NCBI GenBank assembly: GCA_024684455.1
Contig: JAIKWU010000076.1
Coordinates: forward strand, 1 to 64,000
Direction: 5' to 3'
Length of the DNA stretch: 64,000 bases
From: Bacteroidaceae bacterium
GTDB lineage: Bacteria > Bacteroidota > Bacteroidia > Bacteroidales > Bacteroidaceae
Shown: positions 38,965 to 48,341 of the stretch, piece by piece
Numbering within the stretch: position 1 is the stretch's first letter
How the letters are laid out: each line of letters begins with the position of its first letter
Made by a program: the position numbers and the translations under genes
Notes under the pieces: model-generated
Databases searched by the model: none
The model's input: only the letters and a program-made list of their open reading frames with translations
Told to the model about the DNA's origin: nothing

Positions 38965-41361
38965 TTATTCTTGTACGAAAACTTTCTGGACGCGCTGCGA
39001 GATGCCGGTAAGCACTTCATAGGGAATGGTGCCGATGGCATCGCTGAGGACGGTAACGGGGATATCGGCACCGAAGATGGTGACAATGTCACCTTCACGA
39101 GCATCGGGAATGTCGGTGACGTCGATCATACACACGTCCATGCAGATGTTGCCGAGGTAGGGGGCTCGTTGTCCGTGCACGAGACAATAGCAATTGCGGT
39201 TGCCGAGCCGCCGGTTCAATCCGTCGGCATAGCCGATGGGGATTGCTGCCACGCGTGAGGGCCGACTGACAGTGGTGCGGCGGCTGTAACCAATGCTGTC
39301 ACCGGCAGGCACGTCGCGCACTTGAAGGATGGTGGTCTTGAGTGTGGCCACGTTGTTGATGACCTGATTCGTGCGGGGGTTGATTCCATAGAGTCCCAGG
39401 CCGAGCCGCACCATGTCGAGGTGGTACTGCGGGAAATGTTCGATGCCGGCAGAGTTGCAGATATGTCGAAGGATTTTGTGGCTGTAAGCGGCCTGTAACT
39501 TTTGTGAGGCGACATCGAAGAGGCGGAACTGTTCGCGCGAGAAATCGTCGAAGCCGTCGTCGTCGGAGCCTACGAAATGACTAAACACACTGCGTGGCAG
39601 CAAGGCGGTCTGACAACTGAGACGGTCGATGAGTCGGGGGAGGTCGATGACAGGATGGAAGCCCAGGCGGTGCATCCCTGTGTCAAGTTTGATGTGTACA
39701 GGAAAACCTGTGATACCCTCACGCTCTGCGGCATGTATGAGGGCTTCGAGGAGGTCGAAGTTATAGACTTCGGGCTCGAGGCTGTGATCGAAAAGGAGTC
39801 GGAACGAAGTCATCTCAGGGTTCATCACCATGATGTTGGTGGTGATGCCTGCCTGACGCAGGGTGGCTCCTTCGTCGGCAACGGCAACAGCGAGGTAATC
39901 AACACCATGCTCCTGGAGAGTCTTGGACGCTTCGATGGCTCCAATGCCGTATGCGTCGGCCTTGACCATACAGACCATCTTGACTTCAGGCCGCTTGAAC
40001 TGGCGGTAGTAGTTGAGGTTGTCAACGAGGGCGTTAAGGTTAACCTCAAGGATGGTTTGGTGGACTTTCTGGGTAAGCGCTTCGGACAGACGGTCGAAGT
40101 GGAAGCAGCGGGCTCCCTTGATGAGGATGAACTCATCGTGAAGTTGGCTGAAGAGTGGGCTCTGGAGCAGTTCATCTGTCGTGCGGAAGAAGTGGCTTTC
40201 CATCGGGAAGTAGGCGGCACACTGCACAATTTCGTCGCCCACGCCAATGAGTTTCTGGATGCCACGCAACTGGGCCGTCTGTGCCACACGGCTATAAAGC
40301 GACCGTGGCGACTCACCGCTCTGGAGGATATCGCTGAGAATTAGGGTGCGCGTCTTTCCCTCCATGTCGGGACGCCGTGCCATGAAGTCGAGGGCGATGT
40401 CGAGCGAGTGGACGTCGGAGTTGTAGGTATCGTTGATGAGGGTACATCCGTCACGGCCTTCCTTGACCTCAAGACGCATGGCCACAGGTTCGAGGCGGGC
40501 CATGCGACGGGCGATGTCATCGATGTTGACGTGGAGAGTCAAGCAGGTGGTAAAACAGGTGAGTGAGTTTTCGATGGCTGCATCGTCGATGAAGGGTATC
40601 GTGTATTGACCGAGTTCGTTACGGTACTCATACTTAATGGTGGCTGTGGTAGTGTCCTTCTCCACTTCGCGCAGACGGAAACCCTCGACCTGACGATTCA
40701 CGATGGCGGTTTCGGCACCGTCGAGCAGCAGTCGCTTCTCGGCTTCTTTCTCGGCCATCGAAGTAAAGTTTTCCTGATGGGCCTGCCCGATGTTAGTGAT
40801 GACGGCGGTGGTGGGATGAATCATGTCGCGCAACACTGCCATTTCGCCTGGCTGAGAGATGCCTGCCTCGATGAGGGCGAGGTCAGTATGTGTGTTGATA
40901 AGCCACAGGGAGAGGGGGACCCCAATCTGTGAGTTGTAACTGCGCGGTGACCGCACTACGTTCATGTCGGGCGAGAGCAGTTGGTAGAGCCATTCCTTGA
41001 CAGTAGTCTTGCCGTTGGAGCCCGTAATGGCAACAATGGGAATGTTGAATCGTCTGCGATGGGCTGCACAGAGAGCCTGTAAGGCTTTCAGCGTGTCAGG
41101 AACGACAATGTACGAGGCCTCCGCACCTCGGGACATGGTTGGGGGAAGGCTGCTGACCACGAAGTGGTGGACACCTCGCTGGCGGAGGTCATCGATGTAG
41201 CGGTGACCGTCGTTGCGCGAAGTCGTAAGCGCAAAGAAGAGGGTCTGTTCTGGAAATGAGAGGGAACGGGAGTCGGTAAGCAACAGACTGACGGTCTGCG
41301 TTCCATCGCCGTGGAGCGTGCCGCCCACGATGCGGTTTATTTCTTCAAGAGTGTATGGCAT
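38965..41361 (-). CDS. Fused MurF ligase and alanine racemase
   Basis: A 798-residue bifunctional enzyme. The N-terminal half (about 1-440) is MurF, which adds D-Ala-D-Ala to UDP-MurNAc-tripeptide; it has ITGSNGKTTVKEWLYQLL. The C-terminal half (about 445-798) is alanine racemase with the PLP lysine in VKADAYGIGA and a CMIDVTDIPDAREGD stretch. Joining the enzyme that makes D-Ala with the one that uses D-Ala-D-Ala is a known Bacteroidetes fusion. It overlaps the GSCFA gene by 25 bases. Confidence 0.95.
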   Translation of the reverse strand: MPYTLEEINRIVGGTLHGDGTQTVSLLLTDSRSLSFPEQTLFFALTTSRNDGHRYIDDLRQRGVHHFVVSSLPPTMSRGAEASYIVVPDTLKALQALCAAHRRRFNIPIVAITGSNGKTTVKEWLYQLLSPDMNVVRSPRSYNSQIGVPLSLWLINTHTDLALIEAGISQPGEMAVLRDMIHPTTAVITNIGQAHQENFTSMAEKEAEKRLLLDGAETAIVNRQVEGFRLREVEKDTTTATIKYEYRNELGQYTIPFIDDAAIENSLTCFTTCLTLHVNIDDIARRMARLEPVAMRLEVKEGRDGCTLINDTYNSDVHSLDIALDFMARRPDMEGKTRTLILSDILQSGESPRSLYSRVAQTAQLRGIQKLIGVGDEIVQCAAYFPMESHFFRTTDELLQSPLFSQLHDEFILIKGARCFHFDRLSEALTQKVHQTILEVNLNALVDNLNYYRQFKRPEVKMVCMVKADAYGIGAIEASKTLQEHGVDYLAVAVADEGATLRQAGITTNIMVMNPEMTSFRLLFDHSLEPEVYNFDLLEALIHAAEREGITGFPVHIKLDTGMHRLGFHPVIDLPRLIDRLSCQTALLPRSVFSHFVGSDDDGFDDFSREQFRLFDVASQKLQAAYSHKILRHICNSAGIEHFPQYHLDMVRLGLGLYGINPRTNQVINNVATLKTTILQVRDVPAGDSIGYSRRTTVSRPSRVAAIPIGYADGLNRRLGNRNCYCLVHGQRAPYLGNICMDVCMIDVTDIPDAREGDIVTIFGADIPVTVLSDAIGTIPYEVLTGISQRVQKVFVQE

Positions 41362-42338
41362 AGAGCAATTTCGGCCTCCAAGTCGAGCGAAGGATGAGCC
41401 TGTTTGAGTTGTTGTATTTGTTCAAGGGTGTTGTATAAAAACTGCTGATGCTGCTGACTGTCAGCATGGAAGGGCCGATGATTGAGGGCACGCTGAATGT
41501 GGCGGCATTGTTCCGACAATGTCTGCTCGGCCGGCGTGACGAATGTGTCACAAAAGCGTTGATAGATGTAGTCGGCAGCCAGAGAAGAAGGATGAACAAG
41601 GTCGTCGGCGTAGAAACGGTAGTCGCGCAACTCGTCCAGCAACAGTTCGTAGGCAGGAAAGTAGAGAGGCTGAGCGTAGAGGGTTGAGCGTTGGGAGAGT
41701 GTGTCCGTTGCCAAAAGCAGTTCTGACTTGCTCAACTGATTCTCATGCAGACCATCGCGGCGGTGGCGGATGGGTGAGACAGTAAAGACGATGTGAAGTC
41801 TTGGATTGACCGCACCAAGCAGTTGCAGGGCCGTGCGCCACATATCGACAATATCGACGGCAGCCATGCGCTGGCGCACAAAGAGTCCATCGGGTTGCTT
41901 ATGGCAGTTCGCCACAAGTAGGTCGGTTGTTTTCAAACGATAAATGTAGGAGGTTCCAAATGTGAGCAACAGCCAGTCGGCGTTACGCAGGCGTTCGGCC
42001 GTCATGTGCAGGGCGGTGTTCATGCGACGGAGCAATTCGTCGCGGTCGTCGCAAGAGAAAGAGCCGTGGTGCATCCAACTGTGCCAAATCCCTTCTGTCT
42101 CAACGAGTTCGGGCGAATCGGCAGCGTATTCGCGTTCGGAGAGGCAGCGCAAGAGATGGGCACATATCGAAGCAGGATTGTAGAGCGTACCCATCGGATT
42201 GACAAGGGCATCGAACTTGTCACGGCAGAGGCGTTCACCGATTTCGTCGGCAAAGCATGAACCGAGCAAGAGTAGCCGATGTTCGTGACCGATATGATCC
42301 GTACTTTTCGGAATGTCGATACGTGTGGTCAGTTCCAT
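41337..42338 (-). CDS. GSCFA-domain protein
   Basis: A 333-residue protein with the defining LLLGSCFADEIGERL motif near residue 26, then NPMGTLYNPASI, TFGTSYIYR and a catalytic-like DLVHPSSLAADYI near 240: the layout of an SGNH/GDSL hydrolase (Gly-Ser, Gly, Asn, His/Asp). The natural substrate is unknown. It is the first of two genes with murF-alr and may therefore act on the cell envelope. Confidence 0.88.
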   Translation of the reverse strand: MELTTRIDIPKSTDHIGHEHRLLLLGSCFADEIGERLCRDKFDALVNPMGTLYNPASICAHLLRCLSEREYAADSPELVETEGIWHSWMHHGSFSCDDRDELLRRMNTALHMTAERLRNADWLLLTFGTSYIYRLKTTDLLVANCHKQPDGLFVRQRMAAVDIVDMWRTALQLLGAVNPRLHIVFTVSPIRHRRDGLHENQLSKSELLLATDTLSQRSTLYAQPLYFPAYELLLDELRDYRFYADDLVHPSSLAADYIYQRFCDTFVTPAEQTLSEQCRHIQRALNHRPFHADSQQHQQFLYNTLEQIQQLKQAHPSLDLEAEIALCHTLLKK

Positions 42339-42345
42339 TTCACTG

Positions 42346-42353
42346 CAAAGTTA
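42346..42353 (-). promoter_or_regulatory. -7 box upstream of the GSCFA gene
   Basis: TAACTTTG on the minus strand at 42346-42353, 8 bases from the start codon; the -33 site is weak (TTTC). It fits the very short leaders of other promoters here. Confidence 0.5.
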
Positions 42354-42382
42354 AGCATAAATTCTTCACAGACGAAATAAAA

Positions 42383-42423
42383 AGCAAAAAAAACCCGCCG
42401 ACGGTACGTCTGCGGGCTTTTTC
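42383..42423. terminator. Terminator after the anti-sigma gene
   Basis: A 10-base stem with one mismatch (42394-42403 with 42407-42416) lies between an A-run and a T-run, so it can work both ways. Here it would serve the leftward ECF operon. Confidence 0.8.
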
Positions 42424-42550
42424 CGTACTTTCACCAGCACGGCAAAAGCACTGTTGGTTTTCGAGAGAATTGAAACTTCACAGCCTCAATTTCGAGGGTT
42501 TGTTTTTAAGTAGCAGAATTTGATGTTATTTAGTAAAAGTAAAAGTTTCC

Positions 42551-43081
42551 TTATTCGTTTTCGACAGCGGGCTCGACTGGCAGGACTGCGTGTGCGAGGG
42601 TGTCGGTATTCTGTATCGTAGCGGTGGCATCGGTGGTATGCTCGGGCTGAATCACAGCCTCGACTTCGCTGCTGCGCACGTAGGTGTCGGTGAGGACAGG
42701 TTGTGTAGCGTTGTCGTCTGAATGGCTGCCGACAATGGCGCGTTCGGTAGCGGTGCCGATGGTGAAGATAACGGCAACGACGGCTGCTGCCTTGAGCAGC
42801 GGAGCCACTCGACGGCTGAGCGTGAGACGGCGTGCGTGGGTACGGCGCATAGCCTGCTGTTCATCTTCGACAGCAAGCAGTTGTCCGAAGCGTGAGTCGA
42901 AGTCGTCGGATACATGCATCTGCTGCTCCTCGCGGACGAAGTCAAAGAGTGGCGCGTACTGTGCAAGATGTTGCGGAAGGTCGTGCTGACTGAAAAAGGA
43001 ACGAAGGATTTGCTCTTCTTCTGCCGTTGTGTGACACTCCCAGTAGCGGTCGAGCAGTTGTTCTATGTACTTGTAATCCAC
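42551..43081 (-). CDS. Putative anti-sigma factor (single-pass membrane protein)
   Basis: A 176-residue protein with an N-terminal cytoplasmic domain (MDYKYIEQLLDRYWECHTTA, about 1-90), one membrane helix (LLKAAAVVAVIFTIGTATER, about 94-115) and a Thr/Glu-rich outer tail. This layout and the place 38 bases after an ECF sigma gene indicate an anti-sigma factor; such proteins are often misnamed oxidoreductases in Bacteroides. No zinc motif is visible. Confidence 0.75.
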   Translation of the reverse strand: MDYKYIEQLLDRYWECHTTAEEEQILRSFFSQHDLPQHLAQYAPLFDFVREEQQMHVSDDFDSRFGQLLAVEDEQQAMRRTHARRLTLSRRVAPLLKAAAVVAVIFTIGTATERAIVGSHSDDNATQPVLTDTYVRSSEVEAVIQPEHTTDATATIQNTDTLAHAVLPVEPAVENE

Positions 43082-43119
43082 CTGATGTATTGTTAATTGA
43101 AAATAATAAATTGCTTGCG

Positions 43120-43623
43120 TTAATTTTTCCTTTGCTGGAGGTGCTCTCTGATAGCACGTCGGGCACGGAATATGTTCACCTTGACATCGCTTTCGCTGAT
43201 TTGCATGACTTCTGCAATTTCGCGGTAAGTGTGGCCTTCGATATCGCGCAGTTGCATGGCAGTGCGCTGTTTCTCGGGCAGAGTGTTGAGGAGAGCATTG
43301 AGGAGTGCTGTCTGCTCCGAACGGACGATATCTTCGTAGGGCGAATGTGTGGCGTCGGGACGGTCGTGCAACTCTTCGTCGAAGGTAACATTCTGCTGTT
43401 CGCGGCGTGCTGTCAAATCGAGGCAGAGGTTGCGACAGACGGTAAGTGCAAAAGCGTCAATGTTGTCAATCTGCGTCCCGTCTTGCAGCGTTTTCCACAC
43501 ACGGATGAGCGTTTCCTGAACCATGTCCTCGGCATCTTCGCGGACGAGCGTGATGCGCATTGCCAGACGGTACAGACGGTCCTTCAGCGGCAAGACATCG
43601 TTGCGGAAACTCAGTTCTTTCAT
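43120..43623 (-). CDS. ECF sigma factor
   Basis: A 167-residue ECF sigma-70 factor with region 2 (RLYRLAMRITLVREDAEDMV then QETLIRVWKTL) and region 4 (NTLPEKQRTAMQLRDIEGHT, YREIAEVMQISESDVKVNIF). Followed by its putative membrane anti-sigma factor. It begins 50 bases after the U32 gene, with no clear promoter of its own, so it may be read from the U32 promoter. Confidence 0.93.
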   Translation of the reverse strand: MKELSFRNDVLPLKDRLYRLAMRITLVREDAEDMVQETLIRVWKTLQDGTQIDNIDAFALTVCRNLCLDLTARREQQNVTFDEELHDRPDATHSPYEDIVRSEQTALLNALLNTLPEKQRTAMQLRDIEGHTYREIAEVMQISESDVKVNIFRARRAIREHLQQRKN

Positions 43624-43673
43624 CGCTCTCTAAATGTTAAGACGGATTCGCAGTAGAAAAAGTTACAGAAAAC

Positions 43674-44927
43674 TCACAATAAATTTCTTTTTTGCAGTAC
43701 GTAGAGGCGGTCATTGGGTCGCACACGCTCGTTGACTTTGATGCTGATGTGCTGTCCACGCTCTGCTTTAGCAACGGGGGCGAGGTCGAAGCGGATTTCA
43801 TCTACCTGCTGGATGAGTGCACCCGTCGTCGTACCTGTCACGAGAATCTTGTCGCCGACGCTGAGCGGTTCGTTCTCGATGAGGAACTCAGCCACTCCAA
43901 GACGGCTGAAATACTTGATGCACTTGCCTGAATACACCTTTTTCTCGGTGGCTTTCGACCCATAGACTTCGCACCATTCGCCGAGTCGAGCACCCTGATA
44001 GTAGCCATCCCAGAAACCACGGTTGAACACGGTGGCGAGTTCGGCATCCCAGCGGTCCTGGCGCGTTTCGTCTTGATGGAAAGTGCCGTCCAACACGGCA
44101 CGAATGGCTTCATCGTAGGCTCGTACCACCGTCGCAACGTATTCAGGTCCACGCGCCCTACCCTCTATCTTGAAGACGCGCACGCCAGCGTTCATCATCA
44201 CGTCGATGAAGCGGATGGTCTTCAGGTCGCGTGGCGACATGATGTACTTGTTGTCAATAGCGAGTTCGGTGCCCGTTTCCAGGTCACGCACTTCGTAGCC
44301 GCGCCGACAGATCTGCACGCATTCGCCGCGATTGGCACTGCGTCCGGCGTTCTGGAGGCTGAGGTAGCACTTGCCGCTGACAGCCATACAGAGGGCTCCG
44401 TGGCAGAACATTTCGATGCGTACCAGTTCGCCCGACGGCCCGCAGATGTGCTCACGCTCAATGGCCTCGTAGATGTCGCGTACCTGCCAAAGGTTCAGTT
44501 CGCGGGCGAGGACGACGACGTCGGCAAACTGAGCATAAAACTTCAGTGCCTCCACGTTGGAGATATTGAGTTGGGTGCTCAGGTGTACCTCCTGCCCTAC
44601 TCTACGGCAGTACTGCATGACCGCCACGTCGCTGGCGATGACGGCACTGATGCCCGCCGCTTTGGCAGCATCGACCATTTCGTGCATGGTCTCCATGTCT
44701 TCGCCGTAGATGACGGTGTTGAGTGTCAGGTAACTTTGGATGCCATGACGGTGGCACTGCTCGGCAATGTCGCGCAGGTCGTCGATGCTGAAGTCGCAGG
44801 CTGAGTGTGCACGCATGTTCAGCCGTCCGATGCCAAAGTAGATGCTGTTTGCACCTGCCTTGATAGCGGCGGCAAGGCTTTCGCGCGACCCGACGGGCGC
44901 CATGATTTCGTAGTCCTTTCGTTGCAT
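43674..44927 (-). CDS. Peptidase U32 family protein (TrhP/YegQ-like)
   Basis: A 417-residue U32 protein. Members of this family include tRNA hydroxylation factors (TrhP) and collagenase-like proteins. Visible: APVGSRESLAAAIKAGANSI, VHLSTQLNISN, the cysteine region FCHGALCMAVSGKCYLS and CVQICRRGYEV, which in TrhP-type proteins hold an iron-sulfur cluster. ATG at 44927 is chosen because the promoter -7 box (44945-44952) lies inside the upstream extension. Confidence 0.88.
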   Translation of the reverse strand: MQRKDYEIMAPVGSRESLAAAIKAGANSIYFGIGRLNMRAHSACDFSIDDLRDIAEQCHRHGIQSYLTLNTVIYGEDMETMHEMVDAAKAAGISAVIASDVAVMQYCRRVGQEVHLSTQLNISNVEALKFYAQFADVVVLARELNLWQVRDIYEAIEREHICGPSGELVRIEMFCHGALCMAVSGKCYLSLQNAGRSANRGECVQICRRGYEVRDLETGTELAIDNKYIMSPRDLKTIRFIDVMMNAGVRVFKIEGRARGPEYVATVVRAYDEAIRAVLDGTFHQDETRQDRWDAELATVFNRGFWDGYYQGARLGEWCEVYGSKATEKKVYSGKCIKYFSRLGVAEFLIENEPLSVGDKILVTGTTTGALIQQVDEIRFDLAPVAKAERGQHISIKVNERVRPNDRLYVLQKRNLL

Positions 44928-44944
44928 AACGGTGGTTCTTTCTG

Positions 44945-44975
44945 CAAAGTTACGATTAAGCGAGCGCAATGCAAA
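44945..44975 (-). promoter_or_regulatory. Promoter of the U32 gene
   Basis: TAACTTTG (44945-44952) with TTTG (44972-44975), spacer 19, reading CGCTCGCTTAATCG. The -33 box is within a perfect 15-base inverted repeat (44966-45007). Confidence 0.75.
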
Positions 44976-45007
44976 ATGAAAATCAATAAATCTTCATTTT
45001 GCATTGC
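44966..45007. promoter_or_regulatory. 15-base perfect inverted repeat over the U32 promoter
   Basis: GCAATGCAAAATGAA (44966-44980) and its exact complement (44993-45007) are separated by 12 bases. The left arm covers the -33 box, so it could be an operator; a 12-base palindrome CTTCGGCCGAAG (45021-45032) and a second TAACTTTG box (45035-45042) follow. Confidence 0.6.
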
Positions 45008-45080
45008 CGAGTGGGAGTAACTTCGGCCGAAGGTCAAAGTTACGAAAAATCACCGTAACATCGCCACTCAAGACGAAAAA

Positions 45081-45111
45081 AAGCACCGCTCCGTGTGGGG
45101 GAGCGGTGCTT
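45081..45111. terminator. Bidirectional terminator hairpin
   Basis: Perfect 12-base stem (45081-45092 with 45100-45111) around a 7-base loop, with an A-run before and T's after. It ends the 956-residue gene on the minus strand. Confidence 0.9.
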
Positions 45112-45134
45112 TTCATATAGAGATTGCGTGTCGA

Positions 45135-48005
45135 TTACTTGCGCAGCATCTTGGTCGTCTTGGTCGAACCGTTGGCCATCTGAGCCACGCGGATGACAAC
45201 ACCCTTGGCGTCGGCAGTTACCTGACGGCCCTGGAGGTCGTAGAACTTCACGCTCTTAGCATCAGCAGCGGTGATGTCTTCGATACCTACAGCCTCCCAG
45301 TATTCGGTGAGGTCTTCCCAAACGATGTTCGACTCATGACGTTCGCCACCACCGTAGTAAACGCTCTGAATACCAATCTTCTTCCATGCGGTGAAGTCTT
45401 CGGCGTCAGTATAAACATAGAGTTTGTTCGGGTAGATGTCCCAATTGTCGGCGAAGGTAGAAGGAATCTCTGTCAAGTCCTCATCAAGATTCTCGTAAAC
45501 ACCAGCCACGCAGGTGTACTGGCTCTGACCTTCCTCGGTCTCAACCCAGAAGATGTAGGCGAGTTTGCTGGTGAGGATGGTGTTGCCTTCCGTGTCAACG
45601 GTCGGGATTTCGTAACGAACTAACGGATAGTTCGTTTCATTAACGTCGAGATTCCAACCTGTGAAGTAAGGATCAGCCGGAGTAGCGGCAACATCGTTAA
45701 TCTTCGTGATGACAACATCGGCATATTCTTCGTATGCACCCAGCGACTCACCGCCATAATAAGCACTAACCGTAAGGCTTGAAGTCGTGAACTCATCCTT
45801 TTCGGGATCGTAGTTGATAACGACTTTGTCAATCGCCATATCAAATGTGTACATCTCCATTGCCTCCCAGTCGATGTATTCATACTCGCCCAGGTATTCA
45901 ACAGGGATGGTGAGCACATTGTCTGTCATCGTGCCGACAGCCCAACCGTCAGGACAAACCTCGCTCAGACCCTGGATGTAAACCTGATCGTCAACGAAGG
46001 CAACAAATACGGGGCGCTCAACCTCTTCGGTCACAATCTCTGTCTCGCCAGTTTCTTCACCGGTTTCTTCATCATAAACTGGTTGTTCATAGGAAACGGT
46101 TGCGACGAACTTGTACTCGTCAACGGTAGCACCATCGGGCAGTTCGATGAGTTCGAGTACGAGCTGAGGCATAGCGTAGTAAACGGAGATGGCTACAATG
46201 TAAGCCTGACCTGCAGGTGTGAGGCCTTGAGGAACATCGAATACCACTTCGTTGGCTTCGCCTTCCCAGGTAGCAATGCTGGTTTCTTCGTCATAGGTTA
46301 ATACGCCTTCTTCCGAAGCCAGTTCGAAATCAACGCGGCTGCCGAGTGTCACTTCAATTTTCTCGATGGGATACTCTGAAGAACTGATGGTCAGGGTGTT
46401 TCCGGCATACATGCGGACTGCCTCGCCCTTCGTGTTGTAAAACTTCGGAGTGTTGGTGCCGGTGCCTGCTGCCTGTGCGAAGACACCGCTGATGCCGTCT
46501 TCCTCGCTGATGCTGATGTTGGTCACTTCCTCTGTATTCTCATAACCCTGCTCAGCGGCTACCCACTGGGCTTCGATCAGTTCGCTGGGCTCTGGAACAT
46601 ACCAGAAAATCTCCGTTGCGTTGACTTCGCCACCACCATAGTAGATGCTCTGCACACCCATGGTGTCGTAGTCAAATTCGAAGTTCAGATAGACCACCTT
46701 GTAGCCATCGTCTGTGATATCAAAGTCATAATTGTCGTTGAGGGTGTAGGGAATCTCAGTAAGGTCTTCATCAAGGTTTTTATAGAGGTCGGCAGGATAG
46801 GTAATCTTCGTGATTTCACCATCCTTCTGTCCGTAAATGACATAGAACAGTTTGCCTTCTTTAATCAGGTTACCCTCAGTGTCAACGTTGGGAACGTCAA
46901 CTACGATTGAGCCATATCCTTTAGACTCTTTGTAAGGATTGATGCGGATGACCGAAGGATCGGCTGGCATGGCAGGAACGTCCTCGATGACGGGGAACTC
47001 GAACTCACTGCCGTCGGTGAGAGTGATGGTGGTTGAACTCCAAAGGCCATAGATGCTGGTACCCGCATAGATGCACCAATTTCCATCAAATGTCAGGACA
47101 TTGGCTGCACCAACACCTGTTACAGTTTCCAGATAATAATCTGGTGTAAGTCCTGAGAAATAGACTATGCCAATACTGCTTCCTCCATATACAAAAGCCT
47201 GCTCTGGAGCCACAAAGATATTATCCTCCTTCATCTGAATATCAATAGCAGATGCATAGTCAGAACCACCAAAGTTGAATACTGTGGTGATATAACTCTG
47301 TGTGTCTGGATAGATGAAAACAGGGTTGTTTTCCTCTGTACCTGAGGAGTTAGTAGAGGTCTGGACACCGTTAGGCTCAGCGATGAGCGGAGTATAGTAG
47401 TAATTGGTGTAGGGGTAACCAGCATAGTCACCTTCGGTAAGGAGACCACACCAGAATTCGTTGATTGAAGCACTGCCGTCCTCGTAGAACTGACCTGTCA
47501 GAGGGGCCTCAGGGTCGAAGGCATTCGTTAGAACCACAGGACCATAGGTGTCGTTTGTCATCAACGTCTGACCAGCAGGAATCTCGAAAGTTCCATCTTC
47601 AAGGTTCACTGTTGCCAAGATAGGCTCATCGGCTCCAACATACAAACCAACGATACTGATTGTGGTCTCGTCCACCTGGTTGAGTGTGGCCACAGCAGAT
47701 GCATAAGGAATCTCATTAGCCGACAGTTCACCTGCATCACTGATGTCATAGGAGTAACTGCACACAATGGCAGTCATAGGCCACGTGATGTCAGACAGGC
47801 CCACCTTCTTCGGAGCCTTCTTTGCCTTCAGGGCAGTCGTCTTGGTTGCCTGAGACTTAGCGACCGTCTGGAAGGGCTTGATGCTCGGAGTGCGCTGTGT
47901 CAGAGTCTGTTGCTGCATAGCAAGCGGCTGACGCTTCACAGGCTGAGCAAAACTCGTTACGGCTACAAGAGCCGCAAGAAGCATAAGAGTAAATCTTTTC
48001 TTCAT
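45135..48005 (-). CDS. Large secreted protein with duplicated modules and type IX-like tail
   Basis: A 956-residue exported protein with signal peptide (ending TSFAQ, about residue 21) and a basic, Thr/Gln-rich stretch. Two related modules (about 344-450 and 771-880) share VDTEGN, YENLDEDLTEIP or YKNLDEDLTEIP, and QSIYYGGGE or QSVYYGGGE. The tail (VKFYDLQGRQVTADAKGVVI and onward) resembles a type IX sorting domain. The protein is acidic and Tyr-rich, as in surface adhesins or matrix proteins. Ligand unknown. Confidence 0.8.
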   Translation of the reverse strand: MKKRFTLMLLAALVAVTSFAQPVKRQPLAMQQQTLTQRTPSIKPFQTVAKSQATKTTALKAKKAPKKVGLSDITWPMTAIVCSYSYDISDAGELSANEIPYASAVATLNQVDETTISIVGLYVGADEPILATVNLEDGTFEIPAGQTLMTNDTYGPVVLTNAFDPEAPLTGQFYEDGSASINEFWCGLLTEGDYAGYPYTNYYYTPLIAEPNGVQTSTNSSGTEENNPVFIYPDTQSYITTVFNFGGSDYASAIDIQMKEDNIFVAPEQAFVYGGSSIGIVYFSGLTPDYYLETVTGVGAANVLTFDGNWCIYAGTSIYGLWSSTTITLTDGSEFEFPVIEDVPAMPADPSVIRINPYKESKGYGSIVVDVPNVDTEGNLIKEGKLFYVIYGQKDGEITKITYPADLYKNLDEDLTEIPYTLNDNYDFDITDDGYKVVYLNFEFDYDTMGVQSIYYGGGEVNATEIFWYVPEPSELIEAQWVAAEQGYENTEEVTNISISEEDGISGVFAQAAGTGTNTPKFYNTKGEAVRMYAGNTLTISSSEYPIEKIEVTLGSRVDFELASEEGVLTYDEETSIATWEGEANEVVFDVPQGLTPAGQAYIVAISVYYAMPQLVLELIELPDGATVDEYKFVATVSYEQPVYDEETGEETGETEIVTEEVERPVFVAFVDDQVYIQGLSEVCPDGWAVGTMTDNVLTIPVEYLGEYEYIDWEAMEMYTFDMAIDKVVINYDPEKDEFTTSSLTVSAYYGGESLGAYEEYADVVITKINDVAATPADPYFTGWNLDVNETNYPLVRYEIPTVDTEGNTILTSKLAYIFWVETEEGQSQYTCVAGVYENLDEDLTEIPSTFADNWDIYPNKLYVYTDAEDFTAWKKIGIQSVYYGGGERHESNIVWEDLTEYWEAVGIEDITAADAKSVKFYDLQGRQVTADAKGVVIRVAQMANGSTKTTKMLRK

Positions 48006-48341
48006 AAGCGTTAAATAATTAAATGTGAAACAATAAAATGAATTATACTTTTTCTTCTACTAATACTCTCTCCTTACCTTATATACGCGCGTACGCGAGT
48101 AGGGAATTGGCATATTCAAGGTCTGCAAAAACCTGAAAAACAGATGCAAAGTTACGACTTTTCAATAAAACCACCAAAAAAAATACAAAAATATCAACTT
48201 TTTTGTATGATTTACTGCATAATTATAAGATAAGAAGGCTCAAACTGATAGGTCAATGGACACAAAAAAACATAATATATCCATTGTCTTCTTTTATAAA
48301 TAACAACGCCCTGCGGGGGTGCCAGGATTCTGCCACCTGTT
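48006..48341. other. Intergenic gap upstream of the large secreted gene
   Basis: This 336-base gap holds the promoter at 48147-48178, a 10-base palindrome TACGCGCGTA (48084-48093) in the predicted leader, A/T-rich sequence, and the tail of the LOG gene transcript with a small hairpin (AATGGA and TCCATT). No gene was seen. Confidence 0.6.
48147..48178 (-). promoter_or_regulatory. Promoter of the 956-residue gene
   Basis: TAACTTTG (48147-48154) with TTTG (48175-48178), spacer 20. The start codon lies 140 bases away, so the leader is long compared with others in the window. Confidence 0.65.

Noticed and set aside
48061..48130. Possible tRNA in the leader of the large secreted gene
   Set aside because: No cloverleaf could be folded by eye; no T-loop TTCRANY and no paired acceptor stem. 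No tRNA was seen anywhere in the window.
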